Shown in pieces: positions 30,955 to 40,530 of a DNA stretch of 64,000 nt (within the stretch, counting starts at the first letter, position 1; every line of letters starts with the position of its first letter). A model generated the notes under the pieces. It worked only from the letters and a program-made list of their open reading frames with translations. It was not told the origin of the DNA and searched no databases. The stretch is taken from positions 305,480 through 369,479 of the forward strand of contig CANQIF010000001.1 of the NCBI GenBank assembly GCA_947623965.1. The letters are read 5' to 3'. The position numbers were made by a program, and so were the translations under genes. The stretch comes from an uncultured Alistipes sp. (GTDB taxonomy: Bacteria > Bacteroidota > Bacteroidia > Bacteroidales > Rikenellaceae).

Positions 30955-33900
30955 ATGAAACGACTGACACTCATCCTCGCGGCCCTCGCCGCCCCGCTGC
31001 TGCTGCAGGCCGGGGTGCGCGTGGGCACGCTCGAGGTCGAACAGCAAACCGCGCCGCTCTCCGTCGAGCGGCCGGCGCCGCGCCTGAGCTGGATCATCGC
31101 CTCCGACGAGCGCGACGTGATGCAGACCGCCTACCACATCCTCGTCGCCACGGACCCCGCGCTGCTCACCGAGGCGAAAGCCGACCTCTGGAACTCGGAG
31201 GTGACCCCCTCGGACCGCTCGGTCTGGGTCCCCTACGGCGGCCGGCAGCTGAAGAGCAACCAGCGTTGCTACTGGAAAGTCAAGGTCTACACGACGAAGG
31301 GCGCATCGGCCTGGAGCGAGACCGCCGAGTGGGGCATGGGGCTCCTGGGCGAGAGCGCCTGGGGCGGCCGCTGGATCGGCTGGGACGCCCCCTTCGCCTG
31401 GGACAAGGAGGTGCCGCACAGCGAGCTCAGCGCCCGCTACCTGCGCACCGAGTTCGATAACGGCGGCAAGGCGATCCGCCGCGCCACGCTGCACCTCTCG
31501 GGGCTTGGCCTCTACGAGCTCTTCATCAACGGCGAACGGATCGGCGACCAGGTGCTCGCCCCGGCACCGACCGACTACCGCCGCACGGTGCTCTACAACT
31601 CGTTCGACGTCACGAAGCAGCTCCGCACGGAGCGCAACGCCATCGGCGTCGTGCTGGGCAACGGCCGCTACTACACGATGCGGCAGCACTACAAGCCCTA
31701 CAAGATTCCCAACTTCGGCTATCCGAAGCTGCGGCTGAACCTCCTCATCGAGTATGCGGACGGCACGCAGCGCCGCATCGCGAGCGACGAGCAGTGGCGC
31801 CTGACGGGCGACGGCCCGATCCGCAGCAACAACGAGTACGACGGCGAGACCTACGACGCCAACCGGGAGCTGGGCGCCTGGACCGAGCCGGGGTACGACG
31901 ACGCGAAGTGGCTCAAGGCGCAGCGCGTGGCGATTCCCGACGGGACGCTGCGCGGCAACACCGCCCCCAATATGAAGGTGATGCGGGAGCTGCCCGCCGT
32001 GAAGGTCACCCGCTACGGTGACCGGGCGATCGTCGATTTCGGCCAGAACATGGCCGGCTGGGTCCGCCTCAACGTCCGCGACACGCACAAGGGCGACACG
32101 ATCCGCATGCGCTATGCCGAGCGGCTGACCGATGCGGGCGACGAGCTCTTCGTGCGCAACCTGCGCGATGCGAAGAGCACCGACACCTACATCGCCGACG
32201 GCACGGAGCAGGGCCGCCCCTGGAGCGCGCGCTTCTCCTACCACGGCTTCCGCTACATCGAGGTGACGGGGCTCAAGGAGCCGGCCGCAGCCGACTTCAC
32301 GGCCGAGGCGGTCTACGACAATCTGCCGACGGTCGGTTCGTTCGAGTGCTCGAACGAGGTGATGAACACCGTCTACCGCAACGCCTGGTGGGGCATCGCC
32401 TCGAACTACAAGGGCATGCCCCTCGACTGTCCGCAGCGCAACGAGCGCCAGCCCTGGTTAGGCGACCACGCCGTCGGCTCGTGGGGCGAGGCCTTCCTCT
32501 TCGACTGCGGCACGATGTACGCCAAGTGGACGGACGACATCCGCGAGGCGCAGCGCGAAGACGGCTGCATTCCGGACGTCGCGCCCGCCTTCTGGAACTA
32601 CTATTCGGACGGCATGGTGTGGCCCTCGACGCTGCCCGTTCTCTGCGAGATGCTCTACGAGCAGACGGGCGACATCGAACCGATGCGCCGCAGCTACGAC
32701 GCCATGAAGCGGTGGATGGACCACATGCGCGACTGTTACATGACCGCCGACGGGGTGGTGACGAAAGAGAAGTACGGCGACTGGTGCGTGCCGCCCGAGT
32801 CGCTCGACCTGATCCACAGCCAGGATCCCGCCCGCAAGACCGCTCCGGAGCTCATCGCCACGGCCTATTACAGCAAGGTCTCGCGGATGATGGCCCGCTT
32901 CGCGGAGCTCCTCGGCCGGGACGGCGACCGCAAGGACTTCGAGGCGCGCGCCGAGGCGGCGAAGGAGGCCTTCAACCGCACCTTCCTCCACGTCGAGGAG
33001 GGGACCTCGCCGACCCGCTACCCCCACCTGCTCTACCCCGACGACATCTACTACGGCAACAACACCGCGACGGCCAACCTGCTGGCGCTGGCTTTCGATC
33101 TGGTGCCCGAGCGCTACCGCGCCGAGGTCGAGAAGCAGCTGCTCAAGAAACTGCTCGTCGATAACGGCGGCCACATCAGCAGCGGCGTCTGCGGCCAGAA
33201 CTGGACGCTGCGCCAGCTGTCGCGGATGGGGCGCGGCGACGTGGCCTACCTGCTCGCCTCGCAGAAGTCCTACCCCAGCTTCGGCTACATGGCCGCACGC
33301 GGGGCGACGACCATCTGGGAGCTCTGGAACGGCGACACGGCCAATCCCTGGATGAACAGCGGCAACCACGTGATGATGCTCGGCGACCTGCTGCCGTGGT
33401 TCTACCGCGATCTGGCCGGCATCAACCCCGCAGCCCCCGGCTACAAGGAGATCCGCCTCGCGCCCGACCTCTCGATCCAGAATCTGGAGCAGGTCGCAGC
33501 GTCGTACCGCTCGCTGCACGGCACGATCGAGAGCCGCTACCGCAAGACCCCGATGCAGCTCGAATGGGACGTCACGATCCCCTGCAACACTGTGGCGACG
33601 GTTCTCCTGCCGACGCTCGACACCGGGGCGGTCGCCGATCCCGAGGTCCGCTGCCTGGGCCGCGAGGGCAACGGGACGCTGTGGCGCGTGCCGTCGGGCT
33701 CGTACCACTTCTCCGTCCGGATCGACCCCTCGCTGGGGCCGGAGCGGCAGGGGATCCTCGTCGACGAGTTCCTCTACGAGAAGGCCTCCTTTCCCGAGTG
33801 CCACTCGGCCACGATCGAGGAGCTGCCGAACGGCGACCTGATCGCCGCTTTCTTCGGCGGCACGAAGGAGCGCAACCCCGACGTCTGCATCTGGACCTGC

Positions 33901-34800
33901 ACGAAGAAGAAGGGGAGCGACCGCTGGTCGGCCCCGAAGCAGGTGGCCGACGGTATCCAGAACGACACGCTGCGCTACGCCTGCTGGAACCCGATTCTCT
34001 TCCAGGTTCCCGAGAAGAACGGCGAACTGTGGCTCTTCTACAAGGTGGGGCCGAACGTCGCCGGCTGGAAGGGCTACCTGATCCGCTCGAAGAACGGCGG
34101 CAAGAGCTGGTCGAAGCCCGAGCTGATGCCCGAAGGGTTCCTCGGCCCGGCCAAGAACAAACCGGTCTACGTCAATGGCCGCATCCTCTGCCCCGCCTCG
34201 ACCGAGGGGAAGCGGTGGGATGTGCATGTCGAGTATACGGACGACCTGGGCAAGACGTGGCACCGCACCCCGTCGCTCGAAGCCGAGGTGAACGTGCCGA
34301 CGAAGGACCGGCCGTTAGTGACAAAGCGTGCCGACATCGGCCGCGTTCCCTACGACGCCTCGAAGGCGACGGGGGTCCATGCGATTCAGCCGACGATCAT
34401 CCGGCTTGCAGACGGCCGTCTGCAGATGCTCTGCCGCACGCGCAATGCCAAGACCGGTACGGCCTTCTCGAGCGACAACGGCGAGACCTGGACGAAGCTG
34501 ACGCTGATGGAGCTGGAGAACAACCAGTCGGGCATCGACGCCGTCACGCTGAAGGACGGCCGGCACGTCTTGATCTACAACAATTTCGAAACACTCGACG
34601 GCACGCCCAAGGGGCCGCGCACGCCGCTTTCGATCGCCGTATCGAAGGACGGGACCCACTGGCAGCACGTGCTGACGCTCGAAGACAGCCCGATCAGCCA
34701 GTACTCCTATCCGAGCATCATCCAGGCCGAGGACGGCACCCTGCATGCGATCTACACTTGGCGCCGCCAGCGGATCAAGCACATGCAGATCAAGCTCTGA
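30955..34800 (+). CDS. GH78 rhamnosidase fused to a sialidase-like propeller
   Basis: 1281 aa with signal peptide (MKRLTLILAALAAPLLLQA). Residues ~20-920 are a complete GH78 enzyme: D491/E497/D504 in DCPQRNERQPWLGD and E789 in TTIWELWNG. Residues ~933-1281 are a BNR/sialidase-like propeller beginning LVDEFLYEKASFPECHSATI, with Asp-box motifs SKNGGKSW, TDDLGKTW and SSDNGETW. The junction is short, without a linker, and both halves look intact. By analogy with the GH143-GH142 fusion, the two domains may remove consecutive sugars of RG-II side chain C, L-Rha-(1,5)-Kdo: GH78 takes Rha and the propeller takes the 3-deoxy-ulosonic acid. That role is inference. It is the last gene of the operon, followed by a strong terminator. 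Confidence 0.83.
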   Translation: MKRLTLILAALAAPLLLQAGVRVGTLEVEQQTAPLSVERPAPRLSWIIASDERDVMQTAYHILVATDPALLTEAKADLWNSEVTPSDRSVWVPYGGRQLKSNQRCYWKVKVYTTKGASAWSETAEWGMGLLGESAWGGRWIGWDAPFAWDKEVPHSELSARYLRTEFDNGGKAIRRATLHLSGLGLYELFINGERIGDQVLAPAPTDYRRTVLYNSFDVTKQLRTERNAIGVVLGNGRYYTMRQHYKPYKIPNFGYPKLRLNLLIEYADGTQRRIASDEQWRLTGDGPIRSNNEYDGETYDANRELGAWTEPGYDDAKWLKAQRVAIPDGTLRGNTAPNMKVMRELPAVKVTRYGDRAIVDFGQNMAGWVRLNVRDTHKGDTIRMRYAERLTDAGDELFVRNLRDAKSTDTYIADGTEQGRPWSARFSYHGFRYIEVTGLKEPAAADFTAEAVYDNLPTVGSFECSNEVMNTVYRNAWWGIASNYKGMPLDCPQRNERQPWLGDHAVGSWGEAFLFDCGTMYAKWTDDIREAQREDGCIPDVAPAFWNYYSDGMVWPSTLPVLCEMLYEQTGDIEPMRRSYDAMKRWMDHMRDCYMTADGVVTKEKYGDWCVPPESLDLIHSQDPARKTAPELIATAYYSKVSRMMARFAELLGRDGDRKDFEARAEAAKEAFNRTFLHVEEGTSPTRYPHLLYPDDIYYGNNTATANLLALAFDLVPERYRAEVEKQLLKKLLVDNGGHISSGVCGQNWTLRQLSRMGRGDVAYLLASQKSYPSFGYMAARGATTIWELWNGDTANPWMNSGNHVMMLGDLLPWFYRDLAGINPAAPGYKEIRLAPDLSIQNLEQVAASYRSLHGTIESRYRKTPMQLEWDVTIPCNTVATVLLPTLDTGAVADPEVRCLGREGNGTLWRVPSGSYHFSVRIDPSLGPERQGILVDEFLYEKASFPECHSATIEELPNGDLIAAFFGGTKERNPDVCIWTCTKKKGSDRWSAPKQVADGIQNDTLRYACWNPILFQVPEKNGELWLFYKVGPNVAGWKGYLIRSKNGGKSWSKPELMPEGFLGPAKNKPVYVNGRILCPASTEGKRWDVHVEYTDDLGKTWHRTPSLEAEVNVPTKDRPLVTKRADIGRVPYDASKATGVHAIQPTIIRLADGRLQMLCRTRNAKTGTAFSSDNGETWTKLTLMELENNQSGIDAVTLKDGRHVLIYNNFETLDGTPKGPRTPLSIAVSKDGTHWQHVLTLEDSPISQYSYPSIIQAEDGTLHAIYTWRRQRIKHMQIKL

Positions 34801-34883
34801 CCTGCCGCCGCGCTCACCGTGCGTTAGGCTGTGGAGGCATTTTGCGAGGATGCGTTAGTCCCCGGCTCATACCGACTTGCACA

Positions 34884-34921
34884 CGATCGCCGCTTTCTCC
34901 ATTGCGAGAGGGCGGCGGTCG
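34884..34921 (+). terminator. Terminator of the plus-strand RG-II operon
   Basis: A 16-bp stem with three G-U wobbles (34,884-34,899 with 34,906-34,921), 6-nt loop, then GCGTTTT. Located 83 bases after the last stop codon of the operon. Confidence 0.8.
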
Positions 34922-34944
34922 GCGTTTTGCAGGGAGGAGGGATA

Positions 34945-35300
34945 TTGCGGGTGCAGCCTGCGGAGCGCACGCAGGTTCGGCAACGAATGGGCGTAATACA
35001 TTCCAGTTCGGGCTACAGCCTGCGAAGGAGCCGCTCGAAGCGGCCCTGCGGGACGCGAGCTGCGGGCCTTCGCCGCCGGGAGGCTGCGGCCCGCACGGTC
35101 CTGTCGGACCGATCCTAATTCCGGGCAAGCCCTCCGCCCGGCTGCGGCTCCGGGCTGCGGCGCCTATTCAGGCGCAAATTCAGAATTCAATATTCAAAAT
35201 TCAGAATTACGAACTCGGACCGCAGCCTGCGGAGTGCGCGTAAATTCGGGTACGAACTGCGGCCCGCCGACGTCTGCGACGTCGAGTTTGGGCAAAACAG
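34945..35300 (+). repeat. Modular palindromic repeat segment E
   Basis: Last repeat segment, again in the same orientation, although the preceding gene is on the plus strand here. Perfect variable hairpins at 35,096-35,111 (CGGTCC/GGACCG, loop TGTC) and 35,268-35,284 (CGACGTC/GACGTCG). A GGCGCC/GGCGC hairpin is near 35,158, and an ATTCAGAATTCAATATTC tract at 35,174-35,205. Repeats stop here; none occur in the rest of the window. Confidence 0.85.
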
Positions 35301-35875
35301 CTCGGCCCCCATTCCGGTTTTATTTTCCACCTACAATGTTCTCTCGGACTGAAAGCGCGGCTGACGAAAGCTTGCGACACCTTGTTAAAAGGCCTTGAAT
35401 AGTCAGTCAACCAGGCTATTGCAATTAATTAAAATAGTCCAAAAAATTTATCCAGCTATATAAAACGTGCGACATCATCGCATACATTCGTACCTTACCT
35501 GAAGAAAAGATTTGCTGACGAAATCAAAAAAAACGGCAGTAAAATGAGCGATGAATATTTTTTTGCGTATTTTTGACCTCGGATATCCAAAACATAATTT
35601 GAAAGAAGCGTTATGCTTATCTTGTGAATTGGGAACGTAGGAAGTCTGCGATAGCATCCTATCAATACGTTAAATATCAATTTAATACGATTTGGTTAAT
35701 TATAATCAAGAAACAAGGAAGGAACAAAAACGTCATTTTATTCGAATACTCGCTTTTTTCTTTTCATTCTCTTTCTCTGGTTTCTTTTGGTTCTACGAAA
35801 GAGTTCTGTTGTCCGTTTAGAACGCCTTTGTTCCCTGTTGCTTCTGCAAGCATTCTTACCCTATAAAGAATATTG

Positions 35876-36171
35876 CAGCCAAAAGAAAAACGAGCATCTG
35901 TTTCCTTTGGGTATGGCATCATGGTAAAGGTACACATTCTTCTGAACTAATAGGTACAGCCAAAAGAGAAAATGGGCTATTGCGGATATTGAGACTATTT
36001 AACTAATGATACATATACGCAGGTACAAATATACCTGCATATATACTTTACATTATGTTAGCATATATATAGGCTAATAGAATAAAGTAAAGTGAATATT
36101 GAAGACAAAGCCCGTCCAATACAACAGCCAAAAGAGAAGTTCGTCCGACTATCATATTTTTCTTTTGGCTG
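35876..36171. repeat. Repeated CAGCCAAAAGA motif
   Basis: Direct copies of CAGCCAAAAGA(A/G)AA at 35,876-35,889, 35,957-35,970 and 36,125-36,138, and one inverted copy TTTTTCTTTTGGCTG at 36,157-36,171. The last two form an inverted pair with a short spacer. A degenerate inverted copy (TTTCTTTTGG) lies near 35,780. The spacing and position next to a tyrosine recombinase fit arm-type binding sites. Confidence 0.6.
36019..36093. repeat. Two palindromes upstream of the integrase pair
   Basis: GCAGGTA/TACCTGC at 36,019-36,038 (7-bp stem, 6-nt loop), then a larger imperfect inverted repeat at 36,045-36,093 (ACTTTAC...GTTAGC against GCTAAT...GTAAAGT) around an ATATATATAG centre. Possible recombination core, operator or terminator. 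Confidence 0.45.
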
Positions 36172-36585
36172 CAAAAATTTTTCTCCTTGGAGAAGTTTTG
36201 CGATTGTCTATCCGACAGGACACCGAGGCTGCTCCAATACGGCTTTTTTACAGGCAATATAAGCCAATCTCCATTACTTGCTATATCGGGTGTATTATGC
36301 AATGAGCAACAATTCTATGGACTGTTATGCGGCGAATGGAAGCAATTGCACCTGACAACGATGCGATATTTCTCTTTTAGCAGGCAAAAATTCGTTGCCA
36401 GTTGTAAAAAAGATACAGGCTTGCCTGTTGTACACTAACATAAACCATCAGGTAGCCTAATATACATTAGAATGAAAACAAGAACTAAACAAATGAAAAT
36501 AAACATTGTAACATAGTGGTATTTCGTAGTTTATAAAAATGCTGGCCTTTTTCGGTCTGATTCCATAAAAATCGCATTTCGGATA

Positions 36586-36593
36586 TATTTTTG
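36586..36593 (+). promoter_or_regulatory. Possible -7 box of the first integrase
   Basis: TATTTTTG matches TAnnTTTG, 69 bases upstream of the ATG at 36,663. No clear TTTG-type -33 element. Confidence 0.35.
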
Positions 36594-36662
36594 TTACTTG
36601 TTTTGTCGCTTATCTCCGAAAATTTCATATATCTTTTCAGTCAATAAATGACTTGAGCGACA

Positions 36663-37805
36663 ATGCGAAAAAGAGGGAAAGATAAAAATAGTGTATTACT
36701 TGCCGGAACGATGACGTTGCGCAGCAAGGCTCTTGCCGGCGGCAGGCAGTCCATTTATATCGACCATTTCGAGGGTGGCAAGCACAGCAGAGAATCCCTC
36801 TCGCTCTATTTGGAGCCGGAAGACACCATGTGTGCCAAGCGGGCGAATGCCACGACAATGCGGAAAGCCGAAGCCATTCTGCGGGAGCGTCAGTCGGCAA
36901 TGTTGTCTGCCCAACTCTCGCAAATCGAAGTGCAGGAGCGTCGCAATACATTGTTGTCCTCGTGGCTCGATACCTATTTGGAGCGTCGCGGGGTAAGCGC
37001 GCTGTATTGTATCAAGACCATCAAACTCCGGATGCAGGAGTATGCCCCCAATGCAACTCTTGAACAGGTGGACAAACCTTTTATACTCGGCTTTATAGAC
37101 TATCTGCGCGGTGAGTATCGTATGCGCAACGGGGAGCCTTTGTCGCAAAAGAGTATCTTTAATTTAGTCGGTATGTTCAGTTCGTCGCTAAACTATGCGG
37201 TAAGCGTTGGAAAGATTGACGTAAATCCGTATAACTTATTTGAAAGCGAGGAGCGTGTTAAACCGGGCAAAGAACATAAGCGGGAGTATCTTACTATCGA
37301 GGAGTTGAAGCGGATGATTGCCACGCCGTGCAAAAGCGCTGCTGTAAAGCAGGTATTTCTGTTTACCTGTTTTACGGGATTGCGGTTGAGTGACGTGCGT
37401 AGTCTGCGGTGGTGCGATCTCTCGCAGCAGGACGGCAGTTATACGCTCGGCGTGAAGATGTACAAGACTGAGAAAATGGTCTATATCCCGTTGTCGAAGC
37501 TGGCGATGAAATGGATGCCGGAGCGGGGCGACAAGTCGGGAGATGATTTTGTATTCGATTCCGTGCCGCAGTCGCACAATGACTATATCGCTGCGTGGGC
37601 AAAGGAGGCCGGCATTACAAAGCACATTACCCACCATTGCGGGCGGCATACCTTTGCGACTATGCTTTTGAGTTTGGGCGTAGACATCTACACCGTATCG
37701 AAGTTATTGGGACACGCCTCTTTGCGGCATACACAGCGATATGCCAAGATTGTCGACCAACAAAAGGATGACGCGGTCAATCTTGCGGACAAGGCATTTG
37801 AATAA
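36663..37805 (+). CDS. Tyrosine recombinase (first of tandem pair)
   Basis: 380 aa. An N-terminal arm-binding region, SAM-like core-binding domain (~95-200) and catalytic domain (~210-370). The catalytic set is complete: Arg in TGLRLSD, His-x-x-Arg in HHCGRH, His in LLGHASL, and the nucleophile Tyr in HTQRYAKI. It belongs to the Bacteroidota phage-integrase type found at ends of integrative elements. Its frame ends 16 bases before a second, related but distinct integrase, so the pair is not one frameshifted gene. The pair probably catalyses integration and excision of the element. Confidence 0.88.
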   Translation: MRKRGKDKNSVLLAGTMTLRSKALAGGRQSIYIDHFEGGKHSRESLSLYLEPEDTMCAKRANATTMRKAEAILRERQSAMLSAQLSQIEVQERRNTLLSSWLDTYLERRGVSALYCIKTIKLRMQEYAPNATLEQVDKPFILGFIDYLRGEYRMRNGEPLSQKSIFNLVGMFSSSLNYAVSVGKIDVNPYNLFESEERVKPGKEHKREYLTIEELKRMIATPCKSAAVKQVFLFTCFTGLRLSDVRSLRWCDLSQQDGSYTLGVKMYKTEKMVYIPLSKLAMKWMPERGDKSGDDFVFDSVPQSHNDYIAAWAKEAGITKHITHHCGRHTFATMLLSLGVDIYTVSKLLGHASLRHTQRYAKIVDQQKDDAVNLADKAFE

Positions 37806-37821
37806 AAAGAGAAATAACGAT

Positions 37822-38958
37822 ATGGCACGGACGGTAAAGTTGAAAGAACCGGTGAGAATCCGATTCAAGGAGTTGGCGGACGGTTCGAAGTCTATCTATT
37901 TAGATATATACAAAGACGGAGTGCGGCGCTATGAGTTTCTGAAACTCTACATTCATCCGGGCAAGAGTGAAGCCATCCGCAGACGCAATGCCGCGACCCT
38001 CGCAGCAGCGGAGACTATCAAATCGCAGCGGGTAATTGCACTAACGAACAATCAGGCGGGCATACCCAACACAGGGCTGCGCTCGAAGATGTTGTTGTCG
38101 GACTGGATGCAGGAGTTCTACGAGAGCCAGATTCGCAAAGGGGTTAAGGGGCAGAAACTGTTATTGAGTGCCACAAAAGTATTGAAGCAGTATGCTCCGA
38201 AAGCACGGATGCGCGATGTCAACAAGGAGTTCTGCTTGGGATATATCGACTTTCTGCGCAATACCTACAAGACGCGCTTCGGCAAGCCGCTTACTCCATA
38301 CGGAGCGATATCCTATTTCGGATTTCTGCGCACGGCATTAAATGCCGCTGTTCGAGCGCAGGTGATTGTGGAGAATCCGATCAACCGAATCACACAGAAC
38401 GACAAAATCAAGATGCCCGAAAGTCAGCGCATCTATCTGACTATCGACGAGGTAAAGATGATGATAGCGACACCTTGCACGAAAGATATTGTTCGCCGTG
38501 CGTTCCTCTTTGCCTGCTACTGCGGGATGCGGTTGAGCGATGTGAGCGGTCTACGGTGGAAAGACCTCTCGAAAGACGGCGACCAGTGGCGAGCCAGCAT
38601 CGTGATGCGCAAGACCTCGGCGCCGTTGTATCTGCCGCTTTCGAATCAGGCATTGAAATGGATGCCGGAGCGGGGAGATGCAAGCGACGAGGATAAGGTA
38701 TTTGCCACACTGCCGCACGAGGCGAGTGTGCTGCCGGTTATAAAGCGCTGGGCGAAGGATGCCGGAATTGCCAAAAATGTAAATTTTCACACCAGCCGCC
38801 ATACCTTCGCCACAATACTACTGACACTCGGTGCAGACATCTACACGGTATCGAAACTGCTGGATCATACCAACGTCAAAACAACCCAGATTTATGCCAA
38901 GATCGTCAACAAGAAGAAAGAGGATGCCGTAAGTCTTGTGGATAATATTTTCGATTGA
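37822..38958 (+). CDS. Tyrosine recombinase (second of tandem pair)
   Basis: 378 aa from the ATG at 37,822 (MARTVKLKEPV); the open frame reaches back into the first integrase but that part is unlikely to be translated. Same layout as its neighbour and clearly related (both have LTI-E-K-MIATPC and LKWMPERGD-type segments). Catalytic residues are present: Arg in CGMRLSD, HTSRH, LLDHTNV (His), and Tyr in TTQIYAKI. It may act as a heteromeric partner of the first integrase. Confidence 0.88.
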   Translation: MARTVKLKEPVRIRFKELADGSKSIYLDIYKDGVRRYEFLKLYIHPGKSEAIRRRNAATLAAAETIKSQRVIALTNNQAGIPNTGLRSKMLLSDWMQEFYESQIRKGVKGQKLLLSATKVLKQYAPKARMRDVNKEFCLGYIDFLRNTYKTRFGKPLTPYGAISYFGFLRTALNAAVRAQVIVENPINRITQNDKIKMPESQRIYLTIDEVKMMIATPCTKDIVRRAFLFACYCGMRLSDVSGLRWKDLSKDGDQWRASIVMRKTSAPLYLPLSNQALKWMPERGDASDEDKVFATLPHEASVLPVIKRWAKDAGIAKNVNFHTSRHTFATILLTLGADIYTVSKLLDHTNVKTTQIYAKIVNKKKEDAVSLVDNIFD

Positions 38959-38994
38959 GAGGCAATCACATACGGCAGACAAACAAATAATTCC

Positions 38995-39002
38995 TATCTT
39001 TG
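38995..39002 (+). promoter_or_regulatory. -7 box of the BRO-N gene
   Basis: TATCTTTG is a perfect TAnnTTTG. A start codon at 39,000 would overlap the box, which supports the ATG at 39,021 as the real start. Confidence 0.6.
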
Positions 39003-39020
39003 CATAAAACACAGACTATT

Positions 39021-39872
39021 ATGACACAGAAACAGACCATACAACTGTTCGAGCAGCGCAAGGTGCGCACCGTTTGGGATGACGAATCCGAGAAGTGGTA
39101 TTTCTCGGTAGTCGATGTAGTCGGGGTACTGACCGACAGTCCTGACCCGAATAATTATTGGAAAGTACTGAAAAACAGATTAAAGAAAGAGGGTAATGAA
39201 ACCGTTACAAATTGTAACCGTTTCAAAATGCCCGCTGCCGACGGCAAGATGCGCCTAACCGATGTGGCTGATACCGAGCAGTTGTTCCGCCTGATTCAGT
39301 CGATACCTTCGCCCAAGGCCGAACCGTTCAAACTGTGGATGGCACAGGTTGCCAGCGATCGTCTCGATCAGATGCAGGATCCCGAATTGTCGATACAACA
39401 GGCAATGACCGACTACAAGCGGCTGGGCTATTCGGAGCAGTGGATCAACCAGCGACTGAAAAGCATCGAAGTACGCAAGGAGTTGACCGACGAGTGGCAG
39501 CGTCGCGGCATCGAGGGGCAGCAGTATGCCACGCTTACGGATATCATTACGCAAGAATGGTCGGGATTCTCGACTAAAGGCTACAAAAAATTCAAAGGCT
39601 TGAAGAAAGAGAGCCTGCGCGACAACATGACCAATATCGAACTGGCCCTCAATACGCTTGCAGAAGCCGCCACTACGGAAATTTCCAAGCAACAGCGACC
39701 TCGCGGATTGAACCAAAACAAGCGAGTTGCAAAGAGTGGTGGCAGCGTGGCAAAGGCTGCCCGCAAGCAGTTGGAGAATCAGTTGGGACGCTCGGTCATC
39801 TCTCCGATAAATGCCAAAGAGGTGTTAGCTGAGAAGAAAGCGGCACAACTCAAACAGGATAATGATGATTGA
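39021..39872 (+). CDS. BRO-N domain protein (DinD-like)
   Basis: 283 aa. Residues ~1-115 match the BRO N-terminal DNA-binding fold (VRTVWDDESEKWYFSVVDVV, then LRLIQSIPSPKAEPFKLW in near form). The remainder resembles the DNA-damage-inducible protein D / phage antirepressor group (LGYSEQWINQRL, LTDIITQEWSGFSTKGYK). The C-terminus is basic and low in complexity. Such proteins usually control mobile-element genes or respond to DNA damage. It has its own promoter, so it is independent of the integrases. A 212-aa membrane protein follows after 13 bp. Confidence 0.75.
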   Translation: MTQKQTIQLFEQRKVRTVWDDESEKWYFSVVDVVGVLTDSPDPNNYWKVLKNRLKKEGNETVTNCNRFKMPAADGKMRLTDVADTEQLFRLIQSIPSPKAEPFKLWMAQVASDRLDQMQDPELSIQQAMTDYKRLGYSEQWINQRLKSIEVRKELTDEWQRRGIEGQQYATLTDIITQEWSGFSTKGYKKFKGLKKESLRDNMTNIELALNTLAEAATTEISKQQRPRGLNQNKRVAKSGGSVAKAARKQLENQLGRSVISPINAKEVLAEKKAAQLKQDNDD

Positions 39873-39885
39873 CGAGCAGCCGTAA

Positions 39886-40524
39886 ATGCCTGAACCCATG
39901 CAACCGAATCTGAAAACATTTTTAATGATTGCCTTAATGGTCGTGGTAGCACTCTTTGCGGGGCTGCTCTATTACATTATCTATCTGAACTCCGGCAACC
40001 AATTGCTTGCCGTTATCTTTGGCGGCGGCATATTGGTTGTCGGAGGATATGCAGCCGTCTATCTGTTTGGACTGGCAGATGTTCCCCAAAAGAAAGGTCA
40101 GGCGGAGGGAAGTGGAACGACAGCCGCTGCTGCCGCCAACCAATCAGATACGACTATTCCTGACAACCTCCCCAAGTTGCTGAACAACCGCGCGGCAATT
40201 GCGTTGCTCGATGGACTGCGGGGTGCCGGGTTTCTCGATGAGATATATCAGCCATCGCCCAATATGCCGCTATGCGAAAAGGCATATATCGCCGGTTCGC
40301 TCTGCGAGATACTGAACACCGGTCAGAAGTGGGAAACCTTTGAGAAATTCTGGCAATGCTCCGGCTTGCGGCAGAGTTATGCCAACGCCTGCAAGAGAGA
40401 CTCTGTGCAGGCGTGGCGCACGGAGGTTTATCAGACCCTTGTCGATGTCGGCAGCAGCAACCGCCTTATCTTCGACACCCGCTCCTTTATCCGTTGGGTG
40501 CGGGTAGAAAAGCCTAACCAATGA
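39886..40524 (+). CDS. Unknown membrane protein of the element
   Basis: 212 aa (a second Met four codons later is also possible). Two hydrophobic helices at ~12-33 and ~38-62, then a low-complexity Gly/Ala/Thr linker and a soluble C-terminal domain (~95-210) that I do not recognise. The stop codon is 6 bases from the convergent stop of the DUF2442 gene. Co-transcription with the BRO-N gene is likely. No function assigned. Confidence 0.6.
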   Translation: MPEPMQPNLKTFLMIALMVVVALFAGLLYYIIYLNSGNQLLAVIFGGGILVVGGYAAVYLFGLADVPQKKGQAEGSGTTAAAAANQSDTTIPDNLPKLLNNRAAIALLDGLRGAGFLDEIYQPSPNMPLCEKAYIAGSLCEILNTGQKWETFEKFWQCSGLRQSYANACKRDSVQAWRTEVYQTLVDVGSSNRLIFDTRSFIRWVRVEKPNQ

Positions 40525-40530
40525 TCAGGC

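Larger units (their letters stand above)
35301..36662. other. A+T-rich noncoding end of the mobile region
   Basis: Composition changes abruptly from the G+C-rich glycan locus to A+T-rich DNA near 35,340-35,420. Short open frames exist on both strands but none has a convincing start, family resemblance or coding bias, so I call no gene. The segment holds repeated 14-bp motifs (see 35,876) and two palindromes (see 36,019), both typical of recombinase-binding ends. An exact element boundary or target duplication was not found by eye. Confidence 0.6.

Noticed and set aside
35624..36438. Small genes in the A+T-rich end of the mobile region
   Set aside because: The open frames are short, have no family resemblance and overlap repeated motifs and palindromes.
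36663..38958. Tandem integrases as one gene split by a frameshift
   Set aside because: Each has its own complete set of catalytic residues and N-terminal domain.
39000..39020. Upstream ATG as start of the BRO-N gene
   Set aside because: It overlaps a perfect -7 box, so it would not be in the transcript.
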